Counted from the first letter of the stretch, positions 17,540 through 26,890 are shown. The stretch is 64,000 nt of DNA from Neobacillus drentensis NBRC 102427 (GCF_001591445.1 NZ_BCUX01000008.1:1-64000); one strand, 5' to 3'. The notes: generated from the sequence alone by a model not told the origin. Numbers and translations are program-made.

Positions 17540-18552
17540 TATTGGATTCCTCCTGCAATATAAGGAAAGTTATGCTTTACGCGTTTATCATCTGCATATC
17601 CGAGCAGTTCACGAAGATCATTAAGTGCGTCGGTTGGGCATGCTTCTACGCATTTTAGGCAGCCTTTACAGTATTGATAATCAATACCTTGAAGGAACAT
17701 TTGTTTTCTGCCACGCTTATCTTCTCCTTCTTTCCAAACGAAGCAAAAGTCAGGACAAACATTGTCACAAGCTGCACAATGAATACATTTGTCTTGTTGG
17801 AACTCAGGAAGGAATCCTTGGCGTGAACCACTTAAATCTTTTAAAATGCTATTTGCTTGAGAAACCATGACTCCACCGATTTCTTGCGTCATGTAGCCAA
17901 GCTGTGGTTGTGGGCGTGTGAAGGCTTTCCCTTCCGCCCCTGCTGTCACTTCATATGTTTTAAATTGAACCTCATTATACCCGCGGTCAAAAGTACGGAT
18001 ATTCGGTTCAACAAGGTGTGGGTATTTTTTTGTAAATGTTTTCCGAATCACATCTCTCATTGATTCAGGGTCTAAAAAGTCACATAAACGATATAATGCA
18101 CCAAGCATTGCCGTATTTACTTTGGTTTTTTCCTCTACGGCAATTGATAAGGCATCAACAATCGCAAGTGTTCCGTATTCTAATTGTAAATCTGTTTTAA
18201 CTTCATCAAAATCCCTAGCTGTATTTACCAAAACGATACTATCAGCATTTAAGCCGCTGACAACATCAACAGTTCTATATAATGCTTCATGAAAAACACC
18301 AACAATATGTGGTTGTTCAATTGGACTATGATCTCTAATTTCTACATCTGGTTCACAAAAGCGGATGAAGCTCTTTACTGGAGACCCCTTTTTTTCAGAC
18401 CCATAAGATGAAAAGTTAGAGCCTTTCAAACCAAGACTAAAAACTCCAGCCTCTGCTAACATTTTTCCAGCTAGGTTAGCTCCTAGCCCCCCAATTGATT
18501 CAAGACGGATTTCAAAAAATCCTAGTTCATTTTTTTTCGGTAAAATAGACAT
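17539..18552 (-). CDS. 2-oxoacid:ferredoxin oxidoreductase, fused gamma-delta subunit
   Basis: A 337-residue fusion. Residues 1-200 are a PorG-type gamma domain (EIRLESIGGLGANLAGKMLAEAG, SYGSEKKGSPVKSFIRF). Residues about 255-320 form a 2[4Fe-4S] ferredoxin domain with CIHCAACDNVCPDFC and CKGCLKCVEACP. It is the first gene of a two-gene operon with the alpha-beta fusion. AGGGAGGGACATT precedes the ATG. The 278 bp upstream hold its promoter region and the lutC terminator, with no gene. Confidence 0.88.
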   Translation of the reverse strand: MSILPKKNELGFFEIRLESIGGLGANLAGKMLAEAGVFSLGLKGSNFSSYGSEKKGSPVKSFIRFCEPDVEIRDHSPIEQPHIVGVFHEALYRTVDVVSGLNADSIVLVNTARDFDEVKTDLQLEYGTLAIVDALSIAVEEKTKVNTAMLGALYRLCDFLDPESMRDVIRKTFTKKYPHLVEPNIRTFDRGYNEVQFKTYEVTAGAEGKAFTRPQPQLGYMTQEIGGVMVSQANSILKDLSGSRQGFLPEFQQDKCIHCAACDNVCPDFCFVWKEGEDKRGRKQMFLQGIDYQYCKGCLKCVEACPTDALNDLRELLGYADDKRVKHNFPYIAGGIQ

Positions 18553-18782
18553 AATGTCCCTCCCTAAATTCGTTCAATAAAATACCACGAAATAGACATA
18601 AAAACTTAGCTTCTTCACAACAACTATTGTAAGACAGCTATTTTTATTTCGCTGTGATAAATGTTAAACATCATGATATTTATTTTGATACACAAAAATA
18701 GATTTTCGAATAATTGTTGCCATATATGATTTTAAAGGGCTTTCATAATTATATAACAGGGTAATCTATGTTGTATAACAGA

Positions 18783-18813
18783 CAAAAATAGCCTGCATCC
18801 AATTTAGGATACA
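18783..18813 (-). terminator. Probable lutC terminator
   Basis: A 7-bp stem (TGTATCC / GGATGCA on the minus strand, one G-U pair) with a 6-nt loop is followed by GGCTATTTTTGT. Confidence 0.55.
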
Positions 18814-18829
18814 GACCATTTTATATTAT

Positions 18830-19549
18830 TTATAAATCGTTAATAACAATATACGACGCTTTAACTGGTCCATGGACTCCAACGACTAGATTCAATTCTA
18901 TATCCGCAGAGTTACTTGGTCCGGTAATAAAGTTGATGCACGAAGCAACATGACCCGTCTTCTTGTGAATCTCCCGCATCTTTTGAGCCGCTTGGGTGAT
19001 TCGTGGGACTAATGTGCTCTTTGGTATAAGGGCAATATAGGTCGCAGGTAAAAAGCTGACCGTTCTCCCTTTATTCTCATCGCTATACAAAACAACTGTT
19101 CCCGATTCAGCAAGTGTCACTTCACTTATTGTAATCCCTATATTCGCCTTCTCCGCTTTTGCGATATTCTCTTTCCCTTTCAGGTGATCCCATTCGTAAA
19201 CCTCGATCTTCTGAGCAAGCCATTCCTTATTTAAGAGTGGGTCTAATCCCCACTGCGAAAAGCGCTCATCCTTCCAGGTTACAATTGGACCTCCACCATA
19301 GCCTGAAACCACTTTGTTAAGAGTAGTTGCTAAGTCTTTTTTGTCAGTTACGTAGATATTTGTATGGATCTTCTTACATTGCTCCATTAATACCTCTAGT
19401 AATTCGTCCTGAGTAGCATCTTTGAGCACCTCATATTGGGGCTGGAATTTCCAGGTCGGCCTCTCCACCGAAGAGGAAATTCTCGGGCGTTCCAGACGAC
19501 TGGCAATTTGATTTAAAAATTTATCTCGATTTTGAATCATCCCTGCCAT
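18830..19549 (-). CDS. lutC: Lactate utilization protein LutC
   Basis: A 239-residue LUD-domain protein (YkgG/LutC). Recognisable parts are NIGITISEVTLAESGTVVLYSDENKGRTVSFLPATYIALI and the C-terminal CINFITGPSNSADIELNLVVGVHGP. It is the third subunit of the LutABC L-lactate dehydrogenase complex, which oxidises L-lactate to pyruvate. The start lies 2 nt after the lutB stop, whose end provides the GGAGG site. Confidence 0.93.
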   Translation of the reverse strand: MAGMIQNRDKFLNQIASRLERPRISSSVERPTWKFQPQYEVLKDATQDELLEVLMEQCKKIHTNIYVTDKKDLATTLNKVVSGYGGGPIVTWKDERFSQWGLDPLLNKEWLAQKIEVYEWDHLKGKENIAKAEKANIGITISEVTLAESGTVVLYSDENKGRTVSFLPATYIALIPKSTLVPRITQAAQKMREIHKKTGHVASCINFITGPSNSADIELNLVVGVHGPVKASYIVINDL

Positions 19550-19551
19550 GA

Positions 19552-20976
19552 TTATTTGCCTCCTTTTTCACGGTTTTTAAACCAATCTCTGAAACGTTCC
19601 TTATTTGGTGCCGGAAAATCACGAATATCTGTCCATGCTTTTAACGGACCTGGTCCTTTGGTGATCTTCTCTCCAACAGTAAATGGATTCATTGCAGCAG
19701 GTGCCATTTTAGACCCAAGCTTATACATAAGTGGTGATGCTGCCCCTAAACCAAATGCTTTCATTAATAATTTTTCGGATATTGGTGCTTTCCCCTCTTT
19801 TTCAACTATGACTTCACGGTGTTTATGAAGAAGGTTATGTAACGGTATTTTTACCGGACATACTTCTGTACAAGCACCACAAAGAGTTGATGCGTAAGGC
19901 AGTTCTTTAAATTCATCATATCCCCCTAATAATGGAGACAGGACTGCACCAATTGGACCTGAATAGATAGAGCCGTATGAATGTCCGCCGACATGACGAT
20001 AAACTGGGCATACATTTATACATGCTGCACAACGAATACATTGAAGGACCGACTGGAACTCGCCGCCAAGAATTTTGGATCTACCATTATCAACAATGAC
20101 AAGGTGGAATTCCTCTGGACCATCAACATCCAGTGCCTCTTTTGGCCCTGTTAACACTGTAATATAACTAGTTAGTTTCTGCCCGACCGCACTTCTAGTT
20201 AATAAACTAACTAGGACCTCCATCTCTTCAAAGGTAGGGACAAGTCTTTCCATCCCCATAACAGTAATTTGTGTTTTAGGTAATGCAGTCACTAGGTCAG
20301 CATTTCCTTCGTTTGTCACTAAACTGAAAGATCCGGTCTCTGCGACGGCAAAGTTACAGCCTGTTATCCCGATATCCGCTGATAGGTATTCCTTTCGCAG
20401 CATTTGACGAGCATGCCAGGCCAATTCTTCAGGTTTTGATGTTTTTGTATAACCTAGCTTCTCTGTAAATACCTCACGAATTTGCTCCTTATTTTTATGT
20501 AAAGCTGGTACAACAATATGAGAAGGCGGATCGTTATCATCAATTTGTAGAATGTATTCGCCTAAATCGGTCTCAATTACCTCACAGCCTTCTTGCTCCA
20601 ACATTGCATTTAAGCTGATTTCTTCGGTTACCATCGATTTTGATTTAACAATTTTCTTTGCTTCCTTCTTTTTTACAACCCCACGAATATACTCATTCGC
20701 CTCTTCCTTGGTCTGAGCAAAAAATACATTTCCGCCGCGTTTGGCAACATTCTCACTTAATTGCTCCAAGTAATAATCCAAGTTTTCTAGTACATGCTGA
20801 CGGATTTCTTCCCCATGCGAACGCCATTCTTCCCAATTGCCTAATTCCTCAGTTGCAACTCGTCTTTTTACGCCCATACCGTCCTGTGCTCCTGCAACGG
20901 CGCCACGCATGAAGTCATCATGAATCCCCTTATCAACACGTTCTTTAAATTGATCCGTGCTAATCTTCATTGACAT
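19552..20976 (-). CDS. lutB: Lactate utilization iron-sulfur protein LutB
   Basis: A 474-residue protein. The N-terminal LUD domain contains [27 protein letters not shown] and [26 protein letters not shown]. The ferredoxin-like segment has [16 protein letters not shown] and [14 protein letters not shown] near 310-370, followed by a helical C-terminus. This is the normal LutB layout and length. It is the middle gene of lutABC, 45 nt after lutA. Two in-frame ATGs two codons apart (20976, 20970) are possible starts. Confidence 0.95.
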   Translation of the reverse strand: MSMKISTDQFKERVDKGIHDDFMRGAVAGAQDGMGVKRRVATEELGNWEEWRSHGEEIRQHVLENLDYYLEQLSENVAKRGGNVFFAQTKEEANEYIRGVVKKKEAKKIVKSKSMVTEEISLNAMLEQEGCEVIETDLGEYILQIDDNDPPSHIVVPALHKNKEQIREVFTEKLGYTKTSKPEELAWHARQMLRKEYLSADIGITGCNFAVAETGSFSLVTNEGNADLVTALPKTQITVMGMERLVPTFEEMEVLVSLLTRSAVGQKLTSYITVLTGPKEALDVDGPEEFHLVIVDNGRSKILGGEFQSVLQCIRCAACINVCPVYRHVGGHSYGSIYSGPIGAVLSPLLGGYDEFKELPYASTLCGACTEVCPVKIPLHNLLHKHREVIVEKEGKAPISEKLLMKAFGLGAASPLMYKLGSKMAPAAMNPFTVGEKITKGPGPLKAWTDIRDFPAPNKERFRDWFKNREKGGK

Positions 20977-21021
20977 ACAATCATTCCCCCACTCCCTGAA
21001 TTTACTAAACTAGAAAAATAA

Positions 21022-21738
21022 TCATCGGCTATTTAGTACTTCAGCAATATGCATCACTTTGATTGGCTTTCCTACTCGATCAATCCGTCCGCCGATATTC
21101 ATTAAGCATGCCACATCAGCACCAATAAGGTACTCTGCGCCTGTTTCTTCTACATGGCGAACTTTTTCATCGACCATTTGCTCAGAAATTTGAGCCATTT
21201 TTACAGCAAAGGTCCCCCCAAATCCACAGCATTGTTCCTTCCCGGGTAATTCTGTGAATTTAAGACCCTTTACATTGCTCAAGAGAATCATCGGAGCTTT
21301 TTTAACACCTAATAACCTCGTCATATGACAAGAAGTATGGTAGGTTACACTACCTTCAAAACGGGCACCAACATCCTCAATTTTCAAAACATCAACAATA
21401 AATTGGGTTAGTTCAAAGGATTTTTCTGCCAACCTTTTTGCCTTAGGTTCCCAAACAGGGTCACCCTTAAATATGTGTTGGTATTCGTGAAACATCGTTA
21501 TACAAGAGCCTGATGGCGAGACTATGTACTCCGCATCTATAAATGTATTAATCATACGTTTCATCGCTTCTTTTGTTTCTTTTACATAACCACTATTGTA
21601 TGATGGCTGACCACAACACACTTGGGATTCAGGAAAATCTATTTCACATCCAAGTCTTTCAAGCAATTCAACCGTTGCTTTTCCTACATTACTTTGAAAC
21701 ATATCTACAATACAGGTTGCAAAAAGTGTTACCTTCAT
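21022..21738 (-). CDS. lutA: Lactate utilization protein LutA (CCG-domain subunit)
   Basis: A 238-residue protein with two cysteine-rich CCG domains: [16 protein letters not shown] and [23 protein letters not shown]. These bind a cluster of the heterodisulfide reductase type. It is the first gene of lutABC. A perfect 13-bp palindrome lies 53 bp upstream and is shared in core with a site at lldP, so LutR control is likely. Confidence 0.95.
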   Translation of the reverse strand: MKVTLFATCIVDMFQSNVGKATVELLERLGCEIDFPESQVCCGQPSYNSGYVKETKEAMKRMINTFIDAEYIVSPSGSCITMFHEYQHIFKGDPVWEPKAKRLAEKSFELTQFIVDVLKIEDVGARFEGSVTYHTSCHMTRLLGVKKAPMILLSNVKGLKFTELPGKEQCCGFGGTFAVKMAQISEQMVDEKVRHVEETGAEYLIGADVACLMNIGGRIDRVGKPIKVMHIAEVLNSR

Positions 21739-21790
21739 GTCTGTTTTCCTCTCCTAAATATCAAATTTCCATAAATCATACAGTAAGCAG

Positions 21791-21803
21791 GTCATCTGAT
21801 GAC
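21791..21803. promoter_or_regulatory. Probable LutR operator at lutA
   Basis: GTCATCTGATGAC is a perfect palindrome around one base. Its core TCATC-N-GATGA recurs upstream of lldP at 22891-22901, with the lutR gene between the two sites. Confidence 0.7.
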
Positions 21804-21895
21804 TTAGTGAAAAAAGAAAAAATTTTTATATCATTCATACTACTATAAAATTAGTTCCAATTGAAAGGGTTTGCACAAAAAATATTTAGAAAAAA

Positions 21896-21935
21896 AAACA
21901 TGCGTTCCAAAATAATTGGCCCGGCATGCTTTTTT
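21896..21935 (-). terminator. lutR terminator
   Basis: AAGCATGC and GCATGTTT arms (one G-U pair) close an imperfect longer hairpin, followed on the minus strand by a run of T. Confidence 0.6.
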
Positions 21936-21949
21936 TAGGAATATATGGA

Positions 21950-22678
21950 TCATTTCGGAAAATCTGCAGATTGAAAATACTTTTCTAGAATTGTCTCAAC
22001 ATTTTCCAAATGAACAAGCATATATTTACTCGCTTTTTCATTATCTTGCTCCTTAATTGCTTCATAAATATCTTTATGTTCTTCATAAAGTTGTTCAACC
22101 GTTGTTTGTTTAGAAAAGAGCCAAACCCGTCTTGTTTCTTTCATCGTTTCTCCCATTAACCCGGAAACTTGATTCATCAGGCTAAGCAAAAGAGGGTTTT
22201 GAGCTGCATCCGCAAGAGCAAAATGAAATTGTAAATCTGCCTTTTCACCTAAGGTCTCATCCCCATTGGCATTTTTCATCTCATCTAGAGCCTTCTCCAT
22301 CATGGTAAGATTCTGACTTGTTCTTTTTCTAGCTGCCGCTGCAGCAGTACCAACTTCAATAATCTTACGAACCTCTAAAAGTTGTGCGATGTCTTCTTTA
22401 TTCATTAAAATAGCTGTTGAAAGTGGGAAGATAGTTCGATTTGTTTCAAATTCGTTTACATATGTACCTTCCCCTTGCTTCATTTCAACAAGACCCATCG
22501 CTCTTAATGATGTTAATGCTTCGCGAATAGCTGATCTCCCCACTTGGAAGTTTTCCGCCAACTGTTGGACAGAATCAAGTTTCTCACCCGGTTTAACTTG
22601 GCCGGATCGAATCATTTCATATATAGCCTCTGCTACTTCTTCATATATTTTTTTTGGTTTAATTTTTTTATATTTCAC
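21950..22678 (-). CDS. lutR: FadR-type GntR regulator of lactate use, LutR
   Basis: A 242-residue GntR/FCD regulator. The winged helix is at 8-75 (IYEEVAEAIYEMIRSGQVKPGEKLDSVQQLAENFQVGRSAIREAL). The FCD ligand domain follows, with metal-site histidines suggested by DLQFHFALADAAQNPLL and EHKDIYEAI..HLENVE. It sits between lutABC and lldP, the usual place for LutR, which in B. subtilis represses lactate genes in the absence of lactate. Palindromic sites with a shared core flank it on both sides. Confidence 0.9.
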   Translation of the reverse strand: MKYKKIKPKKIYEEVAEAIYEMIRSGQVKPGEKLDSVQQLAENFQVGRSAIREALTSLRAMGLVEMKQGEGTYVNEFETNRTIFPLSTAILMNKEDIAQLLEVRKIIEVGTAAAAARKRTSQNLTMMEKALDEMKNANGDETLGEKADLQFHFALADAAQNPLLLSLMNQVSGLMGETMKETRRVWLFSKQTTVEQLYEEHKDIYEAIKEQDNEKASKYMLVHLENVETILEKYFQSADFPK

Positions 22679-22835
22679 CCAACCAGCCCCTTACAAGCAT
22701 TTCGTCTTTCACACACCCTTTATTATACCGTTTTTTCAAAAATCTGTATCTACCATCCCACATCATCCCAAAAAAACAATTTTTACACTATCTTAATATA
22801 AAAAATACTATAAATATAAATTTTCAAAAAAAAGA

Positions 22836-22865
22836 TTGTGTTTTTCCCAAATTGTCCCTTATAAT
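22836..22865 (+). promoter_or_regulatory. lldP promoter
   Basis: TTGTGT (22836-22841), an 18-bp spacer and a consensus TATAAT (22860-22865) form a SigA-type promoter. The operator and cre site follow downstream. Confidence 0.65.
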
Positions 22866-22890
22866 TCATTTTAGCACACGATACATCTAA

Positions 22891-22901
22891 TCATCAGATG
22901 A
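22891..22901. promoter_or_regulatory. Probable LutR operator at lldP
   Basis: TCATCAGATGA is a palindrome around one base, about 20 bp downstream of the probable transcription start, and has the same core as the lutA site. Confidence 0.7.
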
Positions 22902-22913
22902 CCTTGTCACCAT

Positions 22914-22928
22914 TTGTAAGCGGTTGCT
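22914..22928. promoter_or_regulatory. cre (CcpA) site at lldP
   Basis: TTGTAAGCGGTTGCT matches WTGNAANCGNWNNCW at every specified base. It lies downstream of the promoter and beside the LutR operator, so sugar and lactate signals meet here. Confidence 0.75.
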
Positions 22929-23004
22929 CGATTAAAGGAGGGTAGATAGTATTTACTTGGGGGAAAAACAAAAAAAAAAGCTAATTCGGGGGGATTAAGC
23001 TATT

Positions 23005-24699
23005 ATGACATTTACTCAAAATTTTACCGCAGTGGGAGATAATCTCGCACTTTCAGCAGTTGTTGCACTAATTCCAATTATTTACTTTTTTTGGGCTTTA
23101 GCAGTCAAACGAATGAAGGGCTATCTAGCCGGAATATCTACACTCGCAATAGCCTTAGTAATTGCAATTTTTGCCTATAAAATGCCAGCAGGGATGGCAT
23201 TTATGTCCGCATCCCAAGGAGCAGTATATGGTATTCTACCAATCGGCTGGATTATTATAACTTCAGTATTTTTATACAAACTTACAGTAAAAACGGGACA
23301 ATTTGATATTATTCGAACTTCTGTTGTATCCATTACTGAGGACCGCCGTTTACAAGCTCTTTTGGTTGCCTTTTCTTTCGGAGCGTTCCTTGAAGGTGCT
23401 GCCGGATTCGGTGCACCAGTAGCAATATCTGCCGCTCTATTAGTAGGTTTAGGTTTCAATCCTTTATACGCTGCCGGGCTTTGCCTTATTGCAAATACTG
23501 CACCTGTAGCATTCGGAGCTATTGGAGCACCGATCATTGCCATGGAAGGTCCAACTGGAATTGCAGCTACTGAAATCTCCAAGATGGTAGGCCGTCAATT
23601 GCCGTTTCTATCTGTCTTTATCCCGTTCTATTTAGTATTTATTATGGCAGGCTGGAAGAAAACGAAAGAAGTATTGCCCGCCATTTTTGTTTCGGGAATT
23701 GCATTTGCTGTTACACAATTCTTTACGTCTAACTTTATGGGACCAGAGCTTCCCGATATCTTATCAGCGTTAGTTTCATTATTCGCACTTGCAATCTTCT
23801 TAAAATTCTGGAAGCCAAAAACGATTTTCCGTTTCGCTTCTGAACAAGAGCTTGCTGCAACCTCAACCGCAAAAACTATAAAAACCCAAGATGTTAAACA
23901 TTCAGGAGGGCAAATTTTCAAAGCTTGGTCCCCTTTCCTATTGTTGACAGGAATCATTACTTTATGGGGTATGCCTACTATTAAACTAGCTTTAACTGGT
24001 CATTATGAAGGAGCAAATGCAATCTTAAAAGCTCTTAATATCATCGGACATTCACTAACGTTTATTCCAAATGTCCCACTAATAAATAATAAAATTATCA
24101 ACACGGCCGGTGCTGCTCTTCCTGCTATTTATAAACTTGAGTTTCTTGGAGCAGCAGGGACTGCAATCTTAATCGCAGCTATCATAACAAAATTCATCGT
24201 CGGAATTTCTTGGAAAGATTGGGCAATTACGTTTGGAGAGACACTTAACGAGTTAAAATTTCCAGTTATAACAATTGCTTCTGTTGTTGGTTTTGCTTAT
24301 GTCACGAATTCCTCTGGTATGAGTACTACTCTTGGAATGACACTTGCAAAAACAGGTTCAACGTTATTTCCGTTTTTCTCACCTTTTCTTGGCTGGCTTG
24401 GGGTGTTTATTACTGGTTCTGATACATCTGCAAACTTATTATTCGGTAACCTGCAAAAAATTACAGCAACTTCTGTTGGCATGGATCCAGTGCTTGCCCT
24501 TGCAGCTAACTCTTCAGGTGGGGTAACTGGAAAAATGATTTCACCGCAATCTATAGCTGTCGCTTGTGCTGCGGTAGGGTTAGCAGGAAAAGAATCCGAT
24601 TTATTCCGCTTCACGATTAAACATAGCTTTTTCTTAGTTATTATTGTGGGGATTCTTACCTTCCTACAAAACGGTGTATTGTCTTGGATGATACCTTAA
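23005..24699 (+). CDS. lldP: L-lactate permease
   Basis: A 564-residue LctP-family lactate/proton symporter with about thirteen to fourteen hydrophobic spans. Conserved stretches include SFGAFLEGAAGFGAPVAISAALLVGLGF, TAPVAFGAIGAPIIAMEGPTG, and near the C-terminus FITGSDTSANLLFGNLQ and SGGVTGKMISPQSIAVACAAVGL. Its 5' region holds a promoter, a LutR-type palindrome and a cre site. It supplies substrate for LutABC encoded on the other strand. Confidence 0.95.
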   Translation: MTFTQNFTAVGDNLALSAVVALIPIIYFFWALAVKRMKGYLAGISTLAIALVIAIFAYKMPAGMAFMSASQGAVYGILPIGWIIITSVFLYKLTVKTGQFDIIRTSVVSITEDRRLQALLVAFSFGAFLEGAAGFGAPVAISAALLVGLGFNPLYAAGLCLIANTAPVAFGAIGAPIIAMEGPTGIAATEISKMVGRQLPFLSVFIPFYLVFIMAGWKKTKEVLPAIFVSGIAFAVTQFFTSNFMGPELPDILSALVSLFALAIFLKFWKPKTIFRFASEQELAATSTAKTIKTQDVKHSGGQIFKAWSPFLLLTGIITLWGMPTIKLALTGHYEGANAILKALNIIGHSLTFIPNVPLINNKIINTAGAALPAIYKLEFLGAAGTAILIAAIITKFIVGISWKDWAITFGETLNELKFPVITIASVVGFAYVTNSSGMSTTLGMTLAKTGSTLFPFFSPFLGWLGVFITGSDTSANLLFGNLQKITATSVGMDPVLALAANSSGGVTGKMISPQSIAVACAAVGLAGKESDLFRFTIKHSFFLVIIVGILTFLQNGVLSWMIP

Positions 24700-24714
24700 T
24701 AAAAATATAAAACG

Positions 24715-24748
24715 AAGGCACATGCTCAAACAGGGCATGTGCCTTTTG
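24715..24748 (+). terminator. lldP terminator
   Basis: A perfect 11-bp stem (AAGGCACATGC / GCATGTGCCTT) with a 9-nt loop and a short T tract. Confidence 0.8.
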
Positions 24749-24826
24749 TTATGGTTAGTCTTCTAGTCTTTTGTCAAAAATAAGCTATAATAGATAAGGT
24801 TCTCATATAAACGAAGGAGTTTTTTT

Positions 24827-26572
24827 ATGAATGTTATTTGTTCCACTTTGAATGCTAAGTTTATTCATACAAACCTAGCGATTCGATATTTAAAGGCTTA
24901 TGCAGCACCTGAATTTAACATACTAATTAAAGAATATACGATAAAGGATCCCGTCTTAAATATCGTAACAGATCTATATCAATTGAATCCAGAAGTCATT
25001 GGATTTAGCTGTTATATCTGGAATATCGAAGAAACCATTAAAGTGGTTAATTTGTTAAAAAAAGTGGATCCATCACTTATTATTGTTCTTGGCGGTCCTG
25101 AAGTTACGTATGATACGCGTGAATGGATGGAAAAAATTCCCGAAGTTGACTTTATTGTTATCGGTGAAGGAGAACAAACCTTTAAACAACTTCTAGTTGA
25201 AATTGAAAGAAATCATAATTATAACAAGGTACCTGGCATTGCCTTCCGTGATAATGAACAGATAATTATCACTCTCCAAATGAATAAACTGGATCTTAAG
25301 GATATACCGTCCCCTTATCGCTTCCCTGAAGATATCGTTCATTTAGGCAAAAGAGTCACCTATATTGAAACTAGTCGAGGTTGTCCATTTAGCTGCCAAT
25401 TTTGTTTGTCATCGATTGAAGTAGGTGTCCGTTATTTTGATCGTGAAAAAATTAAAGATGATATACGTTATTTAATGGCTCATGGTGCAAAGACGATCAA
25501 ATTTGTGGACCGAACCTTTAATATTAGCAGGAGCTATGCAATGGAAATGTTCCGTTTCTTGATTGATGAACATCTGCCCGGCACCGTCTTTCAGTTTGAA
25601 ATTACTGCAGATATTATGCGCCCTGAAGTAATTGAATTTCTAAATCAAGAAGCCCCTAAAGGACTATTCAGATTTGAGATCGGTGTCCAATCAACGAATG
25701 ACTTTACAAATGAACTTGTGATGCGCAAACAAAATTATTCAAAACTTTCTAGAACTGTTTTAATGGTGAAGGAAGGTAAAAAAATCGATCAGCATCTAGA
25801 TTTAATTGCTGGTTTACCAGAAGAAGATTATGATTCTTTCCGAAAAACGTTTAATGATGTTTTTGAACTGCGACCTGAAGAACTGCAGTTAGGATTTTTA
25901 AAAATGCTCCGGGGAACGGGAGTCCGCCTTCGTGCTGCTGAACACAAATATGTTTATATGGATCATTCTCCCTATGAAATCTTAAGTAATAACGTTCTCT
26001 CATTTGATGATATTGTTCGTATCAAGCAGGTGGAAGACGTATTAGAAAAGTACTGGAATGACCATCGCATGGATGCAACTGTTGAATTCTTAATATCCAA
26101 TGCTTTTCCATCTCCTTTTGATTTTTTCCAACAGTTTGGTTCCCACTGGGAAAAGCAAGGCTGGTCCAGAATTGGTCATCAACTGGAGGATTTATTCCGC
26201 AGACTGTATACCTTTTTGGAACACAAGGGCGTTAACGACCTCGATGTCATTGTTGGCCTAATGAAATATGATTATCTCAAGAACCATAAATATAAACCGA
26301 GAAAACCTTGGTGGGAAGCTAGTTTTGATAAGGAAAAGCGAACACAAATTTACAAACAAATTTCCGAACACCCATCTATTTTAGGACAATCGTTTGTTGA
26401 CCTTGGCCTAGAAGAAAAGGAGTTATATAAACATACCATGCTTGAGGAAATTTCCTTTGATTTATCACTGTATCAAGCAACAGGACAGATAAATAAACAC
26501 CCTTCATGTTTATTAACCTATTTTGACCCTATGAAGGGGAGAACACTTATATTTTCATTTCTTGAGAACTAA
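24827..26572 (+). CDS. B12-binding radical SAM protein
   Basis: A 581-residue protein. The N-terminal cobalamin-binding Rossmann domain spans about 1-140 (PEVIGFSCYIWNIEETIKVVNLLKK, VLGGPEVTYD, VIGEGEQTF). The radical SAM core has CPFSCQFC (cluster Cys in a CX3CX2C pattern) near 186. A C-terminal DUF4080-type region ends in FSFLEN. Such enzymes are usually methylases or ring-forming enzymes on unknown substrates. It stands alone behind a good AAGGAG site, so context gives no substrate. A small terminator follows. Confidence 0.85.
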   Translation: MNVICSTLNAKFIHTNLAIRYLKAYAAPEFNILIKEYTIKDPVLNIVTDLYQLNPEVIGFSCYIWNIEETIKVVNLLKKVDPSLIIVLGGPEVTYDTREWMEKIPEVDFIVIGEGEQTFKQLLVEIERNHNYNKVPGIAFRDNEQIIITLQMNKLDLKDIPSPYRFPEDIVHLGKRVTYIETSRGCPFSCQFCLSSIEVGVRYFDREKIKDDIRYLMAHGAKTIKFVDRTFNISRSYAMEMFRFLIDEHLPGTVFQFEITADIMRPEVIEFLNQEAPKGLFRFEIGVQSTNDFTNELVMRKQNYSKLSRTVLMVKEGKKIDQHLDLIAGLPEEDYDSFRKTFNDVFELRPEELQLGFLKMLRGTGVRLRAAEHKYVYMDHSPYEILSNNVLSFDDIVRIKQVEDVLEKYWNDHRMDATVEFLISNAFPSPFDFFQQFGSHWEKQGWSRIGHQLEDLFRRLYTFLEHKGVNDLDVIVGLMKYDYLKNHKYKPRKPWWEASFDKEKRTQIYKQISEHPSILGQSFVDLGLEEKELYKHTMLEEISFDLSLYQATGQINKHPSCLLTYFDPMKGRTLIFSFLEN

Positions 26573-26574
26573 CA

Positions 26575-26603
26575 AAGCCGGCATAGCCGGCTTATTTCTT
26601 TTT
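26575..26603 (+). terminator. Terminator after the radical SAM gene
   Basis: An 8-bp perfect GC-rich stem (AAGCCGGC / GCCGGCTT) with an ATA loop is followed by ATTTCTTTTT. It overlaps the stop of the convergent 45-residue gene. Confidence 0.75.
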
Positions 26604-26729
26604 ATTGTTTTTCTTCTCTTTCTGTGACACCTGTAGAATATCATACAATTTTGTGCCGTTAACATCGCCAAATTCAATGCTGAATTCTTCAGTAGGAATA
26701 CGTGGTGGGGTTTTACGGCGGCTTTTCAT
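26592..26729 (-). CDS. Micro-protein of 45 residues, EFSxEF motif
   Basis: A small basic protein that starts MKSRRKTPPRIP and ends in a Lys/Asn-rich tail. Its ATG shares a base with the TGA of the upstream 53-residue gene, so translation is coupled. The middle segment EEFSIEFGDVNG recalls ESEFSAEFTDNN of that neighbour. Small basic proteins of this style are common in Bacillus forespores, but I cannot assign a family. The frame is real by coupling and composition; the function is unknown. Confidence 0.6.
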   Translation of the reverse strand: MKSRRKTPPRIPTEEFSIEFGDVNGTKLYDILQVSQKEKKNNKKK

Positions 26730-26890
26730 CAGCTTCTTCCCTTTTTCCCTAATTTAGAATTTCGGTTCTGAAACCTTATTGCATTATTATTATCTGTGAA
26801 TTCCGCTGAAAATTCACTCTCCTGAACATTTTTATGGGGTGTTTTTGTATATTTTTCTACTGCATCAAACTCCGCTTTACGCTTAGCCAT
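26729..26890 (-). CDS. Micro-protein of 53 residues, EFSxEF motif
   Basis: A small basic protein, MAKRKAEFDAVEKYTKTPHK at the N-terminus and GKKGRS at the end. A good GGGAGGATTTTCA site precedes the ATG. The central ESEFSAEFTDNN resembles the motif in the coupled downstream gene, and EFSAE also appears in YfhD-type small Bacillus proteins as I recall. The MAKRKA start resembles several minor spore proteins. No firm family call is possible; sporulation is a guess. Confidence 0.6.
   Translation of the reverse strand: MAKRKAEFDAVEKYTKTPHKNVQESEFSAEFTDNNNAIRFQNRNSKLGKKGRS

Noticed and set aside
18653..18668. Fnr-like half-palindrome upstream of the oxidoreductase operon
   Set aside because: One half-site is perfect but the other matches only three of five bases, and no promoter fits it at -41.5.
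21868..21884. Weak cre-like sequence upstream of lutA
   Set aside because: It misses the central CG of the cre consensus and one flanking base, so it falls below the level of the other sites.
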